Source of the DNA: an uncultured Bacilli bacterium
Lineage (GTDB): Bacteria > Bacillota_I > Bacilli_A > ML615J-28 > CAG-313
Assembly: GCA_944326155.1 (NCBI GenBank)
Contig: CALVCV010000004.1
Span: forward strand, 23,910-87,909
Direction: 5' to 3'
DNA: 64,000 nt
Below the pieces are notes generated by a model. The model did not search any database, had not been told where the DNA came from, and saw only the letters and a list, made by a program, of their open reading frames with translations. This document shows positions 35,732 through 45,321 of this stretch, in pieces (positions within the stretch are counted from its first letter, which is position 1; each line of letters opens with the position of its first letter). The position numbers and the translations under genes were made by a program.

Positions 35732-36584
35732 ATAATTCTTTTTTCTCACGAATTAAAATAGTTCCCTTACAGCCATAGATTTCATCATTCCAAATGATGT
35801 CGCCCACTGAATCAACTTCAATTTGACCAGATAAAGGATTTTTAATACTATCTACATGACCTTTAATTGTCGCATGTACATCACTATTTTCAAACGATAA
35901 ATCAGTTTTCACCATTGTACAATCTTCAAGTATTAAATTTTGGCAATAACAAAGAGGTTGTGTACCTTCTATTGTACAATTGATAAAGGTAATATTTTTG
36001 GCATACCAAGCAAGATATTCGCCTTTAACATAGCAGTTTTTGATGACAACATTTTCACTATGCCAAAAAGCATCTTTTGTATCTAAAAAACTATTCTCAA
36101 TCGTTAAATTTTTACAATATTGAAATGAATACTTACCAGTAAATTTCATATTTTTAATGGTTATATTTTTACTATCAAAGAAGGCATATTCACCTTCTAA
36201 AGTGGAATTTGTCATTTGTAAATCAGTAATTTTCCAACCAAATTTTTTTGATATAATATTACAATGATTTATCTTAATATTTTGACATTCTCTTAAAGCT
36301 TTAATGCCCTCAAGTAATGAATTTTCAATTGAGACATCATGACAATACCATAAAGCAGCACGACAACATTCAGTCATTGTAGTATTGGTAATCGTTACAG
36401 GATAAGTATGCCAGATTGGATAACGAAGATTGAAAAAACAATCTGTAATATTAATATTACGACATTCCTTAATAGCCGATTCGCCATCTTTTGGCCCATC
36501 AAATCGGCAATTGATAATATTAGCATCTACAGTATGATAAAGTGCTCTTTCTTCATCTAAAGTTAAATTTTTTATATCTTTCAT
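35730..36584 (-). CDS. DUF3737-family beta-helix protein
   Basis: 284 residues made of short repeats of the type N.TI.NC...GEYA, a right-handed parallel beta-helix pattern. Examples are ITDCFF, ENSLLEGIKAL, INHCNI and IKNCYV. This matches the family DUF3737, common in gut Bacillota and of unknown function. No signal peptide, so presumably cytoplasmic. AAGGTGGTGATATC precedes the ATG. An extended -10 (TGATATACT, TATACT at 36603-36608 on minus) lies 19 nt upstream, so it is probably monocistronic. Confidence 0.82.
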   Translation of the reverse strand: MKDIKNLTLDEERALYHTVDANIINCRFDGPKDGESAIKECRNINITDCFFNLRYPIWHTYPVTITNTTMTECCRAALWYCHDVSIENSLLEGIKALRECQNIKINHCNIISKKFGWKITDLQMTNSTLEGEYAFFDSKNITIKNMKFTGKYSFQYCKNLTIENSFLDTKDAFWHSENVVIKNCYVKGEYLAWYAKNITFINCTIEGTQPLCYCQNLILEDCTMVKTDLSFENSDVHATIKGHVDSIKNPLSGQIEVDSVGDIIWNDEIYGCKGTILIREKKEL

Positions 36585-36644
36585 GATATCACCACCTTTT
36601 TAAGTATATCATAACTTTTGTTATTCATATTTTATTTTGCTTTA

Positions 36645-36686
36645 AAAATAGAAAAAGTTCTTCAATTGAAGAACTTTTTCTATTTT
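36645..36686 (-). terminator. Terminator overlapping the lipoprotein stop
   Basis: A 19-bp perfect stem (36645-36663 with 36668-36686) and a 4-nt loop AATT, reaching into the stop codon at 36685-36687. T-rich on both sides. Confidence 0.82.
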
Positions 36687-38706
36687 ATGCTTCTAGGCTA
36701 TAGATTTGACCTGCTTCAAAGTAACCAAGTATAACTGCCATACCGCTATAGTATAAGCATAAGTAATCGCCTTGATAAATAGTATGCATTGGATCAAGGA
36801 TTTGTGTATTGGTAACATCAAATAAACCAGAACCATTTGTAAAGCCATAGCCACCTTTGCTTGATTGGAAAGCAGGAGCACCACTCGCAAGTGTTTGATC
36901 TAATAAGCCAGTAAGATAAGGATCATCAGCACCAAAATCAAATGCATCTAAATCATCAATTGTTAAGCTACCTTTAATTTTTTCAGTTGTAATACCCTCG
37001 GCATTACCAGATTTATTTACACAAATTAAATTGATATAAGATAAACTCTTATCAGAACTCATTTTTAAAAATGATTTACCAAATGGTGTAAATAAAGCAT
37101 CTAAAGCTTTAATTCCTGGAATAATTGCACTAGCACCAACATTTACAAACCAGCCCTCAGTACCTACAACATAAGATTCAAGTTTAGAATTAATAATCTT
37201 AGTATGAGCAATTTTACCACCATCAGCATTTTGTGGTCTAACATGGTCTTGAATAATAACTGGTCCACCTGCACCAATCATTTCACAATCTTTGATTATA
37301 ACTTTGTCAGAACCCCAATTATATATAAAACTATTGAATGAATCATATGCTTTGCATTTTTCCATTAAGAATTCTGTAAAAGTATAATTAGGAAAATATG
37401 CAATGAAAAAACATGCAGCAAGATTATTATACGCTTTAAATGCAGGTCCTTCAACTTTAATAAGAATTGTGCCACCAGCTTTAATGCTATTTTCAACTCT
37501 TGGTGCATTACCAATCATATTAATATTTTGTAATGAAGCATTTGCATTATCAGCTCCTTCAATTCTAAATAAACTAGCATGACTATTTGTTCCAGCCTCT
37601 CCAGAAAGTTTACCATCAAATCTTACTACTTCTCTTAATGTTTCAATTGATAATTTATAATAATTACCAAAAATATTGAATGTTTGATTTTCGGCAAGAT
37701 TTCTTTGATAAATATTCTCATAGTCCTTCATTGAGCCAAGTGCTTTATCGTAATCAGAGTCACCACTATTTAGTTCAGCAGCACTATAGAAGAAATATCC
37801 TGGAAGATCATTTACCGTAATATCAATATTTTTATGAAAAATAAGATTAGTTGGGGCAAATGTAGCATCTAAACCATTTGCTTCTTTAAAGGCTTTCCAA
37901 GCATCAGCTTGAGCACCACTTGTTCTATTATCCATATATGCTAATTCTTTTGCATTATATACATTATAACCATCGACAACTTCAAATTCAAAAGAAACAG
38001 TATAATCTTCCACATTTTCTAATTGCTTATTCGTAAGTCCTGTTGGAACTACTTCAACCTTGAAAGCACTACCAATAGCGTTTGTTGAAAAATCAATTGC
38101 ACAAGTTACCTTATTAATTGCATCAATCATTTCTGAACCTTCAGGAAGCAATTCAAATTTATCACCATTTAAAAGATATACTTTAATATCATATTCCCAT
38201 TCATTTATGATTACTTCTTCTTGTGTACCAGCTTCAACATCAACTTTATAAAAAGTACATGCAGGTTTAAAAATCCAACCATTGTCATCACCAACAACAT
38301 AAGTTTGTGTTAAATCGAAGAATTCTGTTCGTTTATTTTCTTTTTCTTTCCGATTTTCATTGAATAAAACGATTTCTTCTGGTGTACTTACCGCATATAC
38401 AATAATTGTATCGGTAGCTTGTTTTTCACTAAATTTTGCAACTAATGTTAAATTAGATGTTACTTTAGTAGTTGTAAAATTAAATAAAGTATCTCCTACA
38501 AACCAACCCATGAAATCATAGCCAACTTTTTCAGGGTTATTAGGTTTTGTAACAAGTGAATTTTCAATATATTCTATTTTTTGATATTCACTGCCATCTA
38601 CAATAAAAGTTACTGTATACTTTGCAGGGTCTTTTTCTACTACGCATGAAGCAAGTGAAAATACTAAAGCAAAGAATACGAAAAATAAAGTTAATTTTTT
38701 TGTCAT
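36685..38706 (-). CDS. Large lipoprotein with one InlB-type repeat
   Basis: 673 residues. Signal peptide with lipobox LASC (Cys21). Residues about 29-92 are an InlB/Listeria-Bacteroides repeat (YTVTFIVDG, GYDFMGWF, LTLVAKF). The region from about 250 to 560 has repeated short N and I-rich strands (LQNINMIGNA, KVIIKDCEMIGAGG, AHTKIINSK) that look like a beta-helix, but I recognise no family. It is last in a probable operon with the ABC ATPase fusion, permease and anchored Ig-like protein. It may be a surface adhesin or an export substrate; both are inferences. Confidence 0.72.
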   Translation of the reverse strand: MTKKLTLFFVFFALVFSLASCVVEKDPAKYTVTFIVDGSEYQKIEYIENSLVTKPNNPEKVGYDFMGWFVGDTLFNFTTTKVTSNLTLVAKFSEKQATDTIIVYAVSTPEEIVLFNENRKEKENKRTEFFDLTQTYVVGDDNGWIFKPACTFYKVDVEAGTQEEVIINEWEYDIKVYLLNGDKFELLPEGSEMIDAINKVTCAIDFSTNAIGSAFKVEVVPTGLTNKQLENVEDYTVSFEFEVVDGYNVYNAKELAYMDNRTSGAQADAWKAFKEANGLDATFAPTNLIFHKNIDITVNDLPGYFFYSAAELNSGDSDYDKALGSMKDYENIYQRNLAENQTFNIFGNYYKLSIETLREVVRFDGKLSGEAGTNSHASLFRIEGADNANASLQNINMIGNAPRVENSIKAGGTILIKVEGPAFKAYNNLAACFFIAYFPNYTFTEFLMEKCKAYDSFNSFIYNWGSDKVIIKDCEMIGAGGPVIIQDHVRPQNADGGKIAHTKIINSKLESYVVGTEGWFVNVGASAIIPGIKALDALFTPFGKSFLKMSSDKSLSYINLICVNKSGNAEGITTEKIKGSLTIDDLDAFDFGADDPYLTGLLDQTLASGAPAFQSSKGGYGFTNGSGLFDVTNTQILDPMHTIYQGDYLCLYYSGMAVILGYFEAGQIYSLEA

Positions 38707-38727
38707 TTCTTTTTTTTCCTTTCTATA

Positions 38728-39186
38728 TTACTCTATAATACTCCAGTCAAAAGCACTAATTTCAATTTTAATTTGTGTTTGTTTGCTATCAGTTGCTCTA
38801 ATAATGACTGTAGCTACACCACCTTTAAAGAACTCAATAGTTGCGGTGCCATCACTATTGGTGGTCAATTGATAAATCGATGGTTTATCATCCACAATAT
38901 ATTCTAATTTTTTATTTGTCGCATTATCGGGTGTGATACGACATTTAATTTCAACTTTTAACCCCGTTTGATAGTCAGCACGAATATAGCCGACATATCC
39001 TGCTTCAATTTTAGAAGCACCTGTTGTGGTGGTTGAATCATAATTTTTATATCCATCTGATATACATTCAATTTTTTCAACATATTTTTGTTCGTTATAT
39101 ACCTTTAGTCTAATTCCTATAAAACCAACAACAACAATAGCCAATATATATATAACCATGATAGTAATAATGACTGATTTTTTCAT
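38728..39186 (-). CDS. Membrane-anchored Ig-like (Big-type) domain protein
   Basis: 152 residues. One N-terminal transmembrane anchor (residues about 5-27), then an extracellular part with a Big-type beta-sandwich pattern: GLKVEIKCRITPDNATNKKLEY, then IYQLTTNSDGTATIEF and GGVATVIIRATD. This is the arrangement of bacterial Ig-like group 2 domains. It is 4 nt downstream of the ABC permease and 21 nt upstream of the lipoprotein, so all four genes likely share a transcript. It may be an extracytoplasmic accessory of the transporter. Confidence 0.65.
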   Translation of the reverse strand: MKKSVIITIMVIYILAIVVVGFIGIRLKVYNEQKYVEKIECISDGYKNYDSTTTTGASKIEAGYVGYIRADYQTGLKVEIKCRITPDNATNKKLEYIVDDKPSIYQLTTNSDGTATIEFFKGGVATVIIRATDSKQTQIKIEISAFDWSIIE

Positions 39187-39190
39187 TTAC

Positions 39191-40927
39191 TCACCCCTGA
39201 ATATCATAATAATAAGCTTTAATATTTTTGACAAACAATAATAACATTGCGCCAAAAAATGCAATACTTATTATCATCAATTTGACTAATCCAAATATAA
39301 TACTACCATCTGTACTACCAAGGCTTGCTTCTGATAACAACTTATATGAAATAAGAGCATAAACAGCAGAAAGGATAAAAGCTAAAACAGTCGATTTATT
39401 TTCATTTGGATTATCAATCATATCGCCGGTTGTTGCATATTGTTCATTTTGAGGATTCATAATATCTAAATTAGCACTATAAATCATATGACCTAGATGT
39501 AAGAACAAAATGGCAAAGCCCAGTAACGTAATTTCACCGACGTTGAATGAAACAGATGAACCAAAAATCGCACAAGTGATAAAAATGGTTGGTATAGAAA
39601 AAATAAAATTGAACAATAATTTAATAATTAATGGGTAAAAAGCATAGATTGGTTTGGTTTTTTTCATATAACCAGTTCTACCCTCACGACTATAATAAGT
39701 TGCCACCAAAGCATTTGATGCAAGCAGTGGTAAACAAATTAATAAAATATTAAAGGTATAGATTAAAAGATCCCCTAAGGTTCTCGTATCCATTGCTTTA
39801 TACATTGCATTTAAAAATAAAATCAAGATAGGGACAATGATATAAACCATTAAATAGTTAACTGAAATGTGGATTGTTCTTAAGTTAATTTTAAACTCTT
39901 TATTGATAAAAGTAAAGTATTTGTTATGTTTTTTATTCGGTTTATCATTTGTGATGCGTTTATTAATCTCGAAGTTTTTAGCCATCATACCAAAAAAAAT
40001 TGGTCTTGAAATAAAATAAACAAGGATAAATAGTATACCACAAATAACAATTAAGACAAGTAATTTCACAAAAGTCATCCCATTTAAAACATAGACAAGT
40101 CTTTGTGTAAAACTACCAATAATAATACTAACCATTTGACTCATTATTGCAAGTTTACTTTCTACTTGTAATAAAAATTCTCTAATATTTCGGCTAATTG
40201 TAGGCCATTGCGCGATTAAGTCAATATTATTAGGAATAAGGCCAATTAAATAAACAATACCTATAATGGATAAAGCAAGTAATACTAAAAATAGTAAAAC
40301 TTGAATAGTGGGTACTCTTTTTAAAAATAGTTTAATATACATCAAAATAATTGATAGTAATGCGCCAAATAATACTGGTAACATTAAAATAAAAATAAGA
40401 GGTATAAAAGACCAAAAGAGCATCCATACTGAACAAAAGCCTTTCATTATTAATAAAAGTAAGCATGAAATCGTCAATGGTATTAAGAAATTTAAACTCT
40501 TTTTTAATTCATAAATATAAAAGACAATAATCTTGGAAATAAAAATTTGATTTGCATCAACAGGCAAGGTAATCAGTACTCGATTATCTTCTGAAAAATA
40601 CAAATTATTGGTTAATTCATACGTACATGATATTAAAGATAAACCAAGCGAAATGGTTAAAATTAATACCATAATACTCGGAAATTCACTATTAGAAAAA
40701 AGTCCAATCTTTGAAGATAAAAATAAAATCAAATAAGCAATAGCCACAATCCCAATCATTTTTACTAAATTTAAAATGATGGTCCTAAAAAATTGTTTTT
40801 TATCTTTGATAAAACTTAAATCAATTTTATCGCGAAGTTGCATAAAAACTAACGTTTTTAACTGTTTTAGACCATGCTTTTGAATTTGCGTATTCTGAGC
40901 TTTTTCTTTTTTAACAAAAGCCTTCAT
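39191..40927 (-). CDS. ABC-2-type transporter permease
   Basis: 578 residues with about twelve hydrophobic segments; the soluble N-terminal 40 residues are basic. No ATP-binding motif. It starts 3 nt after the ATPase fusion gene, so it should be that protein's membrane partner. The pattern (large permease, internal hydrophilic loops near residues 300-345 and 490-515) fits ABC exporters of the multi-TM ABC-2/YhgE-like group. The substrate is unknown; with two surface proteins encoded next to it, an export or envelope role is likely. Confidence 0.75.
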   Translation of the reverse strand: MKAFVKKEKAQNTQIQKHGLKQLKTLVFMQLRDKIDLSFIKDKKQFFRTIILNLVKMIGIVAIAYLILFLSSKIGLFSNSEFPSIMVLILTISLGLSLISCTYELTNNLYFSEDNRVLITLPVDANQIFISKIIVFYIYELKKSLNFLIPLTISCLLLLIMKGFCSVWMLFWSFIPLIFILMLPVLFGALLSIILMYIKLFLKRVPTIQVLLFLVLLALSIIGIVYLIGLIPNNIDLIAQWPTISRNIREFLLQVESKLAIMSQMVSIIIGSFTQRLVYVLNGMTFVKLLVLIVICGILFILVYFISRPIFFGMMAKNFEINKRITNDKPNKKHNKYFTFINKEFKINLRTIHISVNYLMVYIIVPILILFLNAMYKAMDTRTLGDLLIYTFNILLICLPLLASNALVATYYSREGRTGYMKKTKPIYAFYPLIIKLLFNFIFSIPTIFITCAIFGSSVSFNVGEITLLGFAILFLHLGHMIYSANLDIMNPQNEQYATTGDMIDNPNENKSTVLAFILSAVYALISYKLLSEASLGSTDGSIIFGLVKLMIISIAFFGAMLLLFVKNIKAYYYDIQG

Positions 40928-40930
40928 ATG

Positions 40931-43111
40931 CTACTTTTCCTCATTATTTCCAATTGTATTCAAGTAAAATTGTTCAAGCGAAATACCAGATGCTTCAATT
41001 TCATCAACACTCTTAACACACTGAATGTGACCTTTTTTGATAATGGCAATACGTCCACATAATTTTTCAACAATATCAATTAAATGTGAGCTGAAGAAAA
41101 CAATATTACCTTCTGACGCATGTTGTTTCATACATTCTTTAACTTGATAAATACTATTAGGATCAAGACCAGTAAGAGGTTCATCCAAAATCCATACTTT
41201 AGGATTATGTACAAGAGCAGACATAATCGTAATTTTTTGTTTCATGCCATGTGAATACGTCTTAATTTTGCTATCAATTGAAGATTCAAGTTCAAAAATT
41301 TTAATATATTTTGCTAAACGTTTATCGCGATCTTCTTTAGAAACTTCATAGATGTCCGCAATGTAATTAATATATTCACGGCCTGTTAATTTTTCATATA
41401 AAGCATAATGGTCAGGCACGTAACCAATATTATATTTTGCTTTAACGGCATCTTTTGTTATATCATATTCACAAACTTCAATATTCCCTTCTGTGATTGG
41501 TTGGATACCCACAATACTTTTAATTATAGTTGATTTACCTGCACCATTTGGTCCTAAGAATCCAAAGATTTCACCTTTATGTACTTCAAGGTTAGCATCT
41601 TCTACCGCATAGACTTTACTTGTAGCATATTTTTTCGAAAAGTGAATCAATTGTAATTTTGCTTCTTTTGTTTCAAGCTCCTTCATAAATTCTTCCTTTC
41701 TAATTTTACTCGATACAGATCTTCTTGCAATTTCCACTTGTTTAATTTTCTTTAATTTGAGGTGTAATTCATAATGTCTATCTGCAATCCTAAAGAATTC
41801 AGCATAAACAAACCAAATAGCAAGGCCTAATGCTACATAAGTAGCAAAGAATAAGGCTTGATAAATTGGATGAAAAACCAAGATTTTGCCACCAACTGTA
41901 ATACTTGCTTCAATATTAAAGAGTTGCTCAGCCCAAGTTCCTAATTGGTCAACCACATAATTGGTATTAAGGAAGAAGAAATCGGTCTTGTGTCCAATTG
42001 CAGTAAAATATACATTTAAGAATAATACTAAAACAAAATATCCTAAAAACCAAATCATGGACCAATAAAATTCTTTAATTTTAGGACGGGGAAATTGCTT
42101 TAAAGCCACGATTAGCAAAGGCATAAAGAATGCTATCCAGTGATTAAACCAAAAATGAAATATTTTACTACTTAAAATATTTGTTGTATCTTCATAATTT
42201 GGCATTAACATCGCAATAAGAGCACCAAAAACATTGATAAAATATGTAAAATAAAATAAACGTTTAAATTTAAAAATCAAGCATAATGGAATGATAAACA
42301 TGGCTGTATTACATAAGTGGAATGGCCAAGACCAAGGCCTTGAAAAAATTGTATAGTCATAATTTACCAAAAAGCCAATCATTGTAGCAAGTGAGATATA
42401 AATCAAAGAAAAACGAATAACTTCTTCAGATTGATTTCTTAGAGTAAAATATAAAATAATCGGTATAATGATGCCAATATAGATAAGTACTCTATGATAA
42501 AATGATATATCTTTAGGAATAATTGTATTGCGTCCATAACCAAAAACAAATTGTATAAAATAAGCTGGTAAGGATGCAATCATCATTAAAAGTAAAACAC
42601 CTATTGCAATAGCAATTTCTTTAATAGACGTCTTTACCTTGCAATCTTTTATCAAATAATAAATACTTAAGGCTATACCTAGCACAATCTCAGCAAGATA
42701 ACAAACAAATAATAAACTGATTTGTTTATTGCCAACAAATAGTATCATAATAGATTGAATTAAAATCAAATTGAAAAGATAAATCGGTAAAGTAATATAT
42801 CTTGCAAGATTAATCAATACTTTAAAGCGAAAAAAAGATCTTAAAATACTAATCAAAATTGCTGTATATTGAAGCCAAATAGCAACTAACGTAAAGAAGG
42901 TCGTAACTGCAGATATAGGTGATTGATTCAAACCAATATATGTATCAATTAAAGATTGATAACTAAATAGTCTTATCGCAAAAACTATCATAAATACATA
43001 TGGAACAATCTTTTCAAAGATAAAACTTACGATTTTTTTGGTCGATATTTTATTATTTTTAATATTGATATTTGCTATATTGCTATTTTCAATACTAGAA
43101 TTTATTGTCAT
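40931..43111 (-). CDS. Fusion of YwaF-like membrane domain and ABC transporter ATPase
   Basis: 726 residues. Residues about 25-445 contain some twelve hydrophobic segments. The stretch WPFHLCNTAMFIIPLCLIF resembles the YwaF/TIGR02206 membrane family. Residues about 485-715 are a complete ABC ATPase: Walker A GPNGAGKST, signature YSHGMKQK, Walker B VWILDEP and the following SSHL switch histidine. An unbroken frame joins them through a charged linker (RIADRHYELHLKLKK), so this is not a sequencing frameshift. YwaF proteins are normally separate. AGAGGTAGATT precedes the ATG. First gene of the four-gene operon. Confidence 0.82.
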   Translation of the reverse strand: MTINSSIENSNIANINIKNNKISTKKIVSFIFEKIVPYVFMIVFAIRLFSYQSLIDTYIGLNQSPISAVTTFFTLVAIWLQYTAILISILRSFFRFKVLINLARYITLPIYLFNLILIQSIMILFVGNKQISLLFVCYLAEIVLGIALSIYYLIKDCKVKTSIKEIAIAIGVLLLMMIASLPAYFIQFVFGYGRNTIIPKDISFYHRVLIYIGIIIPIILYFTLRNQSEEVIRFSLIYISLATMIGFLVNYDYTIFSRPWSWPFHLCNTAMFIIPLCLIFKFKRLFYFTYFINVFGALIAMLMPNYEDTTNILSSKIFHFWFNHWIAFFMPLLIVALKQFPRPKIKEFYWSMIWFLGYFVLVLFLNVYFTAIGHKTDFFFLNTNYVVDQLGTWAEQLFNIEASITVGGKILVFHPIYQALFFATYVALGLAIWFVYAEFFRIADRHYELHLKLKKIKQVEIARRSVSSKIRKEEFMKELETKEAKLQLIHFSKKYATSKVYAVEDANLEVHKGEIFGFLGPNGAGKSTIIKSIVGIQPITEGNIEVCEYDITKDAVKAKYNIGYVPDHYALYEKLTGREYINYIADIYEVSKEDRDKRLAKYIKIFELESSIDSKIKTYSHGMKQKITIMSALVHNPKVWILDEPLTGLDPNSIYQVKECMKQHASEGNIVFFSSHLIDIVEKLCGRIAIIKKGHIQCVKSVDEIEASGISLEQFYLNTIGNNEEK

Positions 43112-43164
43112 AATCTACCTCTTACATTGCAACAATTCGTATTGTAATCCATTTTACTAAAAAT

Positions 43165-43193
43165 AGTATATCATTTTTTTGTTTTTTTTACAA
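43165..43193 (-). promoter_or_regulatory. Promoter of ABC/lipoprotein operon
   Basis: Minus strand: TTGTAA (43188-43193), 17-bp spacer, TATACT (43165-43170). Confidence 0.65.
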
Positions 43194-43252
43194 TATCTAA
43201 ATGAATAAAATACATAAAATGGTAACTAGAAAGCACATGTTTTAATTTTTTT

Positions 43253-43291
43253 AAAAAAGTTAACTATTTATTACAAACAGTTAACTTTTTT
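43253..43291 (-). terminator. Terminator of the sigma/anti-sigma unit
   Basis: AAAAAAGTTAACT pairs with AGTTAACTTTTTT around a 13-nt loop, with T-rich flanks; it ends 17 nt from the stop at 43308. Confidence 0.78.
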
Positions 43292-43307
43292 AAATATATA
43301 TACTAAA

Positions 43308-44699
43308 TTATTTATGAAGAGAATCTTTTAAGCCTTGTTTTCTTTCTTCTAATGTTTTTCTAGCTTCCATAATGGCTACTTGATATTTTTCTTCAAACTT
43401 TTCGCAAATCTCGCTTTTAAATTGATTTAATTTAGTCTCTGTATCAACTAAAGTTGCAAAAGTAATCTCTTTAATTGAATCTGGTAAATATTTACTTTCT
43501 AATTCATCAAGCCCAGCAAGAGTATTTTCAAAAACTTCAACCAATGTTTCATAAATTGTACTACTTGCTTGTTCAATTCCCTCCAAAACTACTAACTGAC
43601 TATTGTATTCATTTTTCAATTCAATAAATTTTCTTAATTCTTTTTCAAATTGCTCATCTGTTGTATCATTAGATAAATTTGTAATAGCAACACGTTGATC
43701 TAAATATGCTTGTTTCAAAGTTGCGAGTTTTTCACAAGCTTTTTGATAATCTGATTCAGGATCAATAAAATAATTATAATAACTTTCTTGCATCTTATTG
43801 TATGCATTCGTTAATGCATCATACGCTAAATTATATGGTTTAACCAAAATAATTTGATAAAGATTATCTAATTGATTTACCATATCTTTAATTGCATCTT
43901 TTTCTGTAAATGAGATTTGATAATTTTTAAAATCATTATACATTTGTTCTAGTTTTACACTTGCAAAATCTACTACTTCTAAGTGGTATAATTGAACTAC
44001 TTTTACATAATCATCATAGGTAAAAGAGTTAATTTCTTCTTCTGTTAAAGTTGGATCAAGTTTTTTAGCAAGATTTGATAATTCTTCTTTGGTATATCCT
44101 TTTACCATCTGAACAGCTGCTTCAATTCCTGTTTCTTTAAGAACTTTATCTAGACAGATTTGAGAAAAATTTTCAATTTGTGTCGTAATTTCCTCTGTAT
44201 TTGCACTAATAGTAATTGTTATTACATTATCATTTAACTCTTCTACATCTTGATCTGTTTTGACCAAATAACCTAATTCTATTTCAATTTTAATGATTTG
44301 TTCTAAAGCTTCATCTAACGTTTTTCCTACTAAACCTTCTTCATATACAATCATTTTTCCCTCATCATTTAATCCGTTGATAGATAAAACTTCTTTATCC
44401 TCATTAATTACCATTTGGATACTTGGGTTCACATCTACTTGTACAATAGCAGCATATGACAAATTATTTTTAGTATTTAAAGCAATAACTCCTATAATTA
44501 AAGCGATAACAAGACAAAATGATGTTGCAAGGATAGGTATCCATTTTTTATATGTTTTTTGTAATAAAAATCTATTTGAAGTTTCATCTAAATTTAAGTT
44601 ACTTCTTATTTTTTCATATAAATCTTTATCGGGTTGCGTATCGGTCATATGTTGTAAATTTTTTTTAATTTTCTTTTCAATTTTAATGTTTTTTGCCAT
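43308..44699 (-). CDS. RsgI-like anti-sigma factor
   Basis: 463 residues. A cytoplasmic N-terminus (about 1-50) would bind the sigma factor, one transmembrane helix spans about 53-74, and the external part begins with the RsgI core AIVQVDVNPSIQMVINEDKE (VDxNPSI signature). The remaining 270 residues are highly charged and helical (long coiled-coil-like stretches), not the carbohydrate-binding modules or PA14 domains often attached to RsgI. It starts 1 nt after the sigma factor gene, with AAGGTGTATT as ribosome site. It should hold the sigma factor until an outside signal, possibly with cleavage. The signal is unknown. Confidence 0.83.
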   Translation of the reverse strand: MAKNIKIEKKIKKNLQHMTDTQPDKDLYEKIRSNLNLDETSNRFLLQKTYKKWIPILATSFCLVIALIIGVIALNTKNNLSYAAIVQVDVNPSIQMVINEDKEVLSINGLNDEGKMIVYEEGLVGKTLDEALEQIIKIEIELGYLVKTDQDVEELNDNVITITISANTEEITTQIENFSQICLDKVLKETGIEAAVQMVKGYTKEELSNLAKKLDPTLTEEEINSFTYDDYVKVVQLYHLEVVDFASVKLEQMYNDFKNYQISFTEKDAIKDMVNQLDNLYQIILVKPYNLAYDALTNAYNKMQESYYNYFIDPESDYQKACEKLATLKQAYLDQRVAITNLSNDTTDEQFEKELRKFIELKNEYNSQLVVLEGIEQASSTIYETLVEVFENTLAGLDELESKYLPDSIKEITFATLVDTETKLNQFKSEICEKFEEKYQVAIMEARKTLEERKQGLKDSLHK

Positions 44700-44700
44700 T

Positions 44701-45207
44701 TTAATACACCTTTCTTAATTTTTCTAATCCATCATAATACATACTTTGTACTTTACCAATTGTCATTTCAAGAATTGAAGCTATTTCTTTAAATTTATAA
44801 CCATATATAAATCTTAATATCATTATACTAACAGTATCTTTATCTAAAACTTCTTCGAACATAATTATCATTTCATTATAATTTTCATTATAATTTTTGG
44901 TTTTTTTTATTATTTCTTCATCTCTTAAAACTTCTTTATGTTTATCGCGAGTTACAAAATTTAAAGCAATGTTTCTTGTAATCATACTAATCCATTCTTT
45001 AAATTTTCCTTTTTCTTGATAGGTGTCTAAACTATCTAAAACTTTCATAAAAACTTCACTAACAATGTCTTCTGCATCTTCTTTATTATACGTATATGAA
45101 AAGGCAATGTGGTAAACTAATTTTACATAAGCTTGATAAAGTTTTTTAAATGCTTCTTCATCTTTATTGCGCAATTGTTCAAGTAATTCTGTCGTCATAT
45201 GTAACAT
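44701..45207 (-). CDS. ECF-type RNA polymerase sigma factor
   Basis: About 168 residues. Region 2 is seen as EEAFKKLYQAYVKLVYHIA, then EDAEDIVSEVFMKVL and KFKEWISMITRNIALNF. Region 4 is the C-terminal helix-turn-helix FKEIASILEMTIGKVQSMYYDGLEKLRK. The start is uncertain: the ATG at 45207 lies about 12 nt after AAAGGAT and is preferred; ATGs at 45240 and 45198 are alternatives. It is coupled to the RsgI-like gene. I could not identify an autoregulatory ECF promoter upstream. Confidence 0.88.
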   Translation of the reverse strand: MLHMTTELLEQLRNKDEEAFKKLYQAYVKLVYHIAFSYTYNKEDAEDIVSEVFMKVLDSLDTYQEKGKFKEWISMITRNIALNFVTRDKHKEVLRDEEIIKKTKNYNENYNEMIIMFEEVLDKDTVSIMILRFIYGYKFKEIASILEMTIGKVQSMYYDGLEKLRKVY

Positions 45208-45287
45208 ATAATGGATTATCCTTTCTTTTACACCATACATAACACTAAAATTGGTTTTTTTATTTTTAATTATTACTTTTTTTTAAA

Positions 45288-45321
45288 AAAAAGCAAGTAT
45301 TTAATTAAATACTTGCTTTTT
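45288..45321 (-). terminator. Palindromic terminator at the EamA stop
   Basis: A 34-bp perfect palindrome with core AAGCAAGTATTTAA; it includes the TAA stop (45305-45307) of the transporter gene. Confidence 0.78.
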
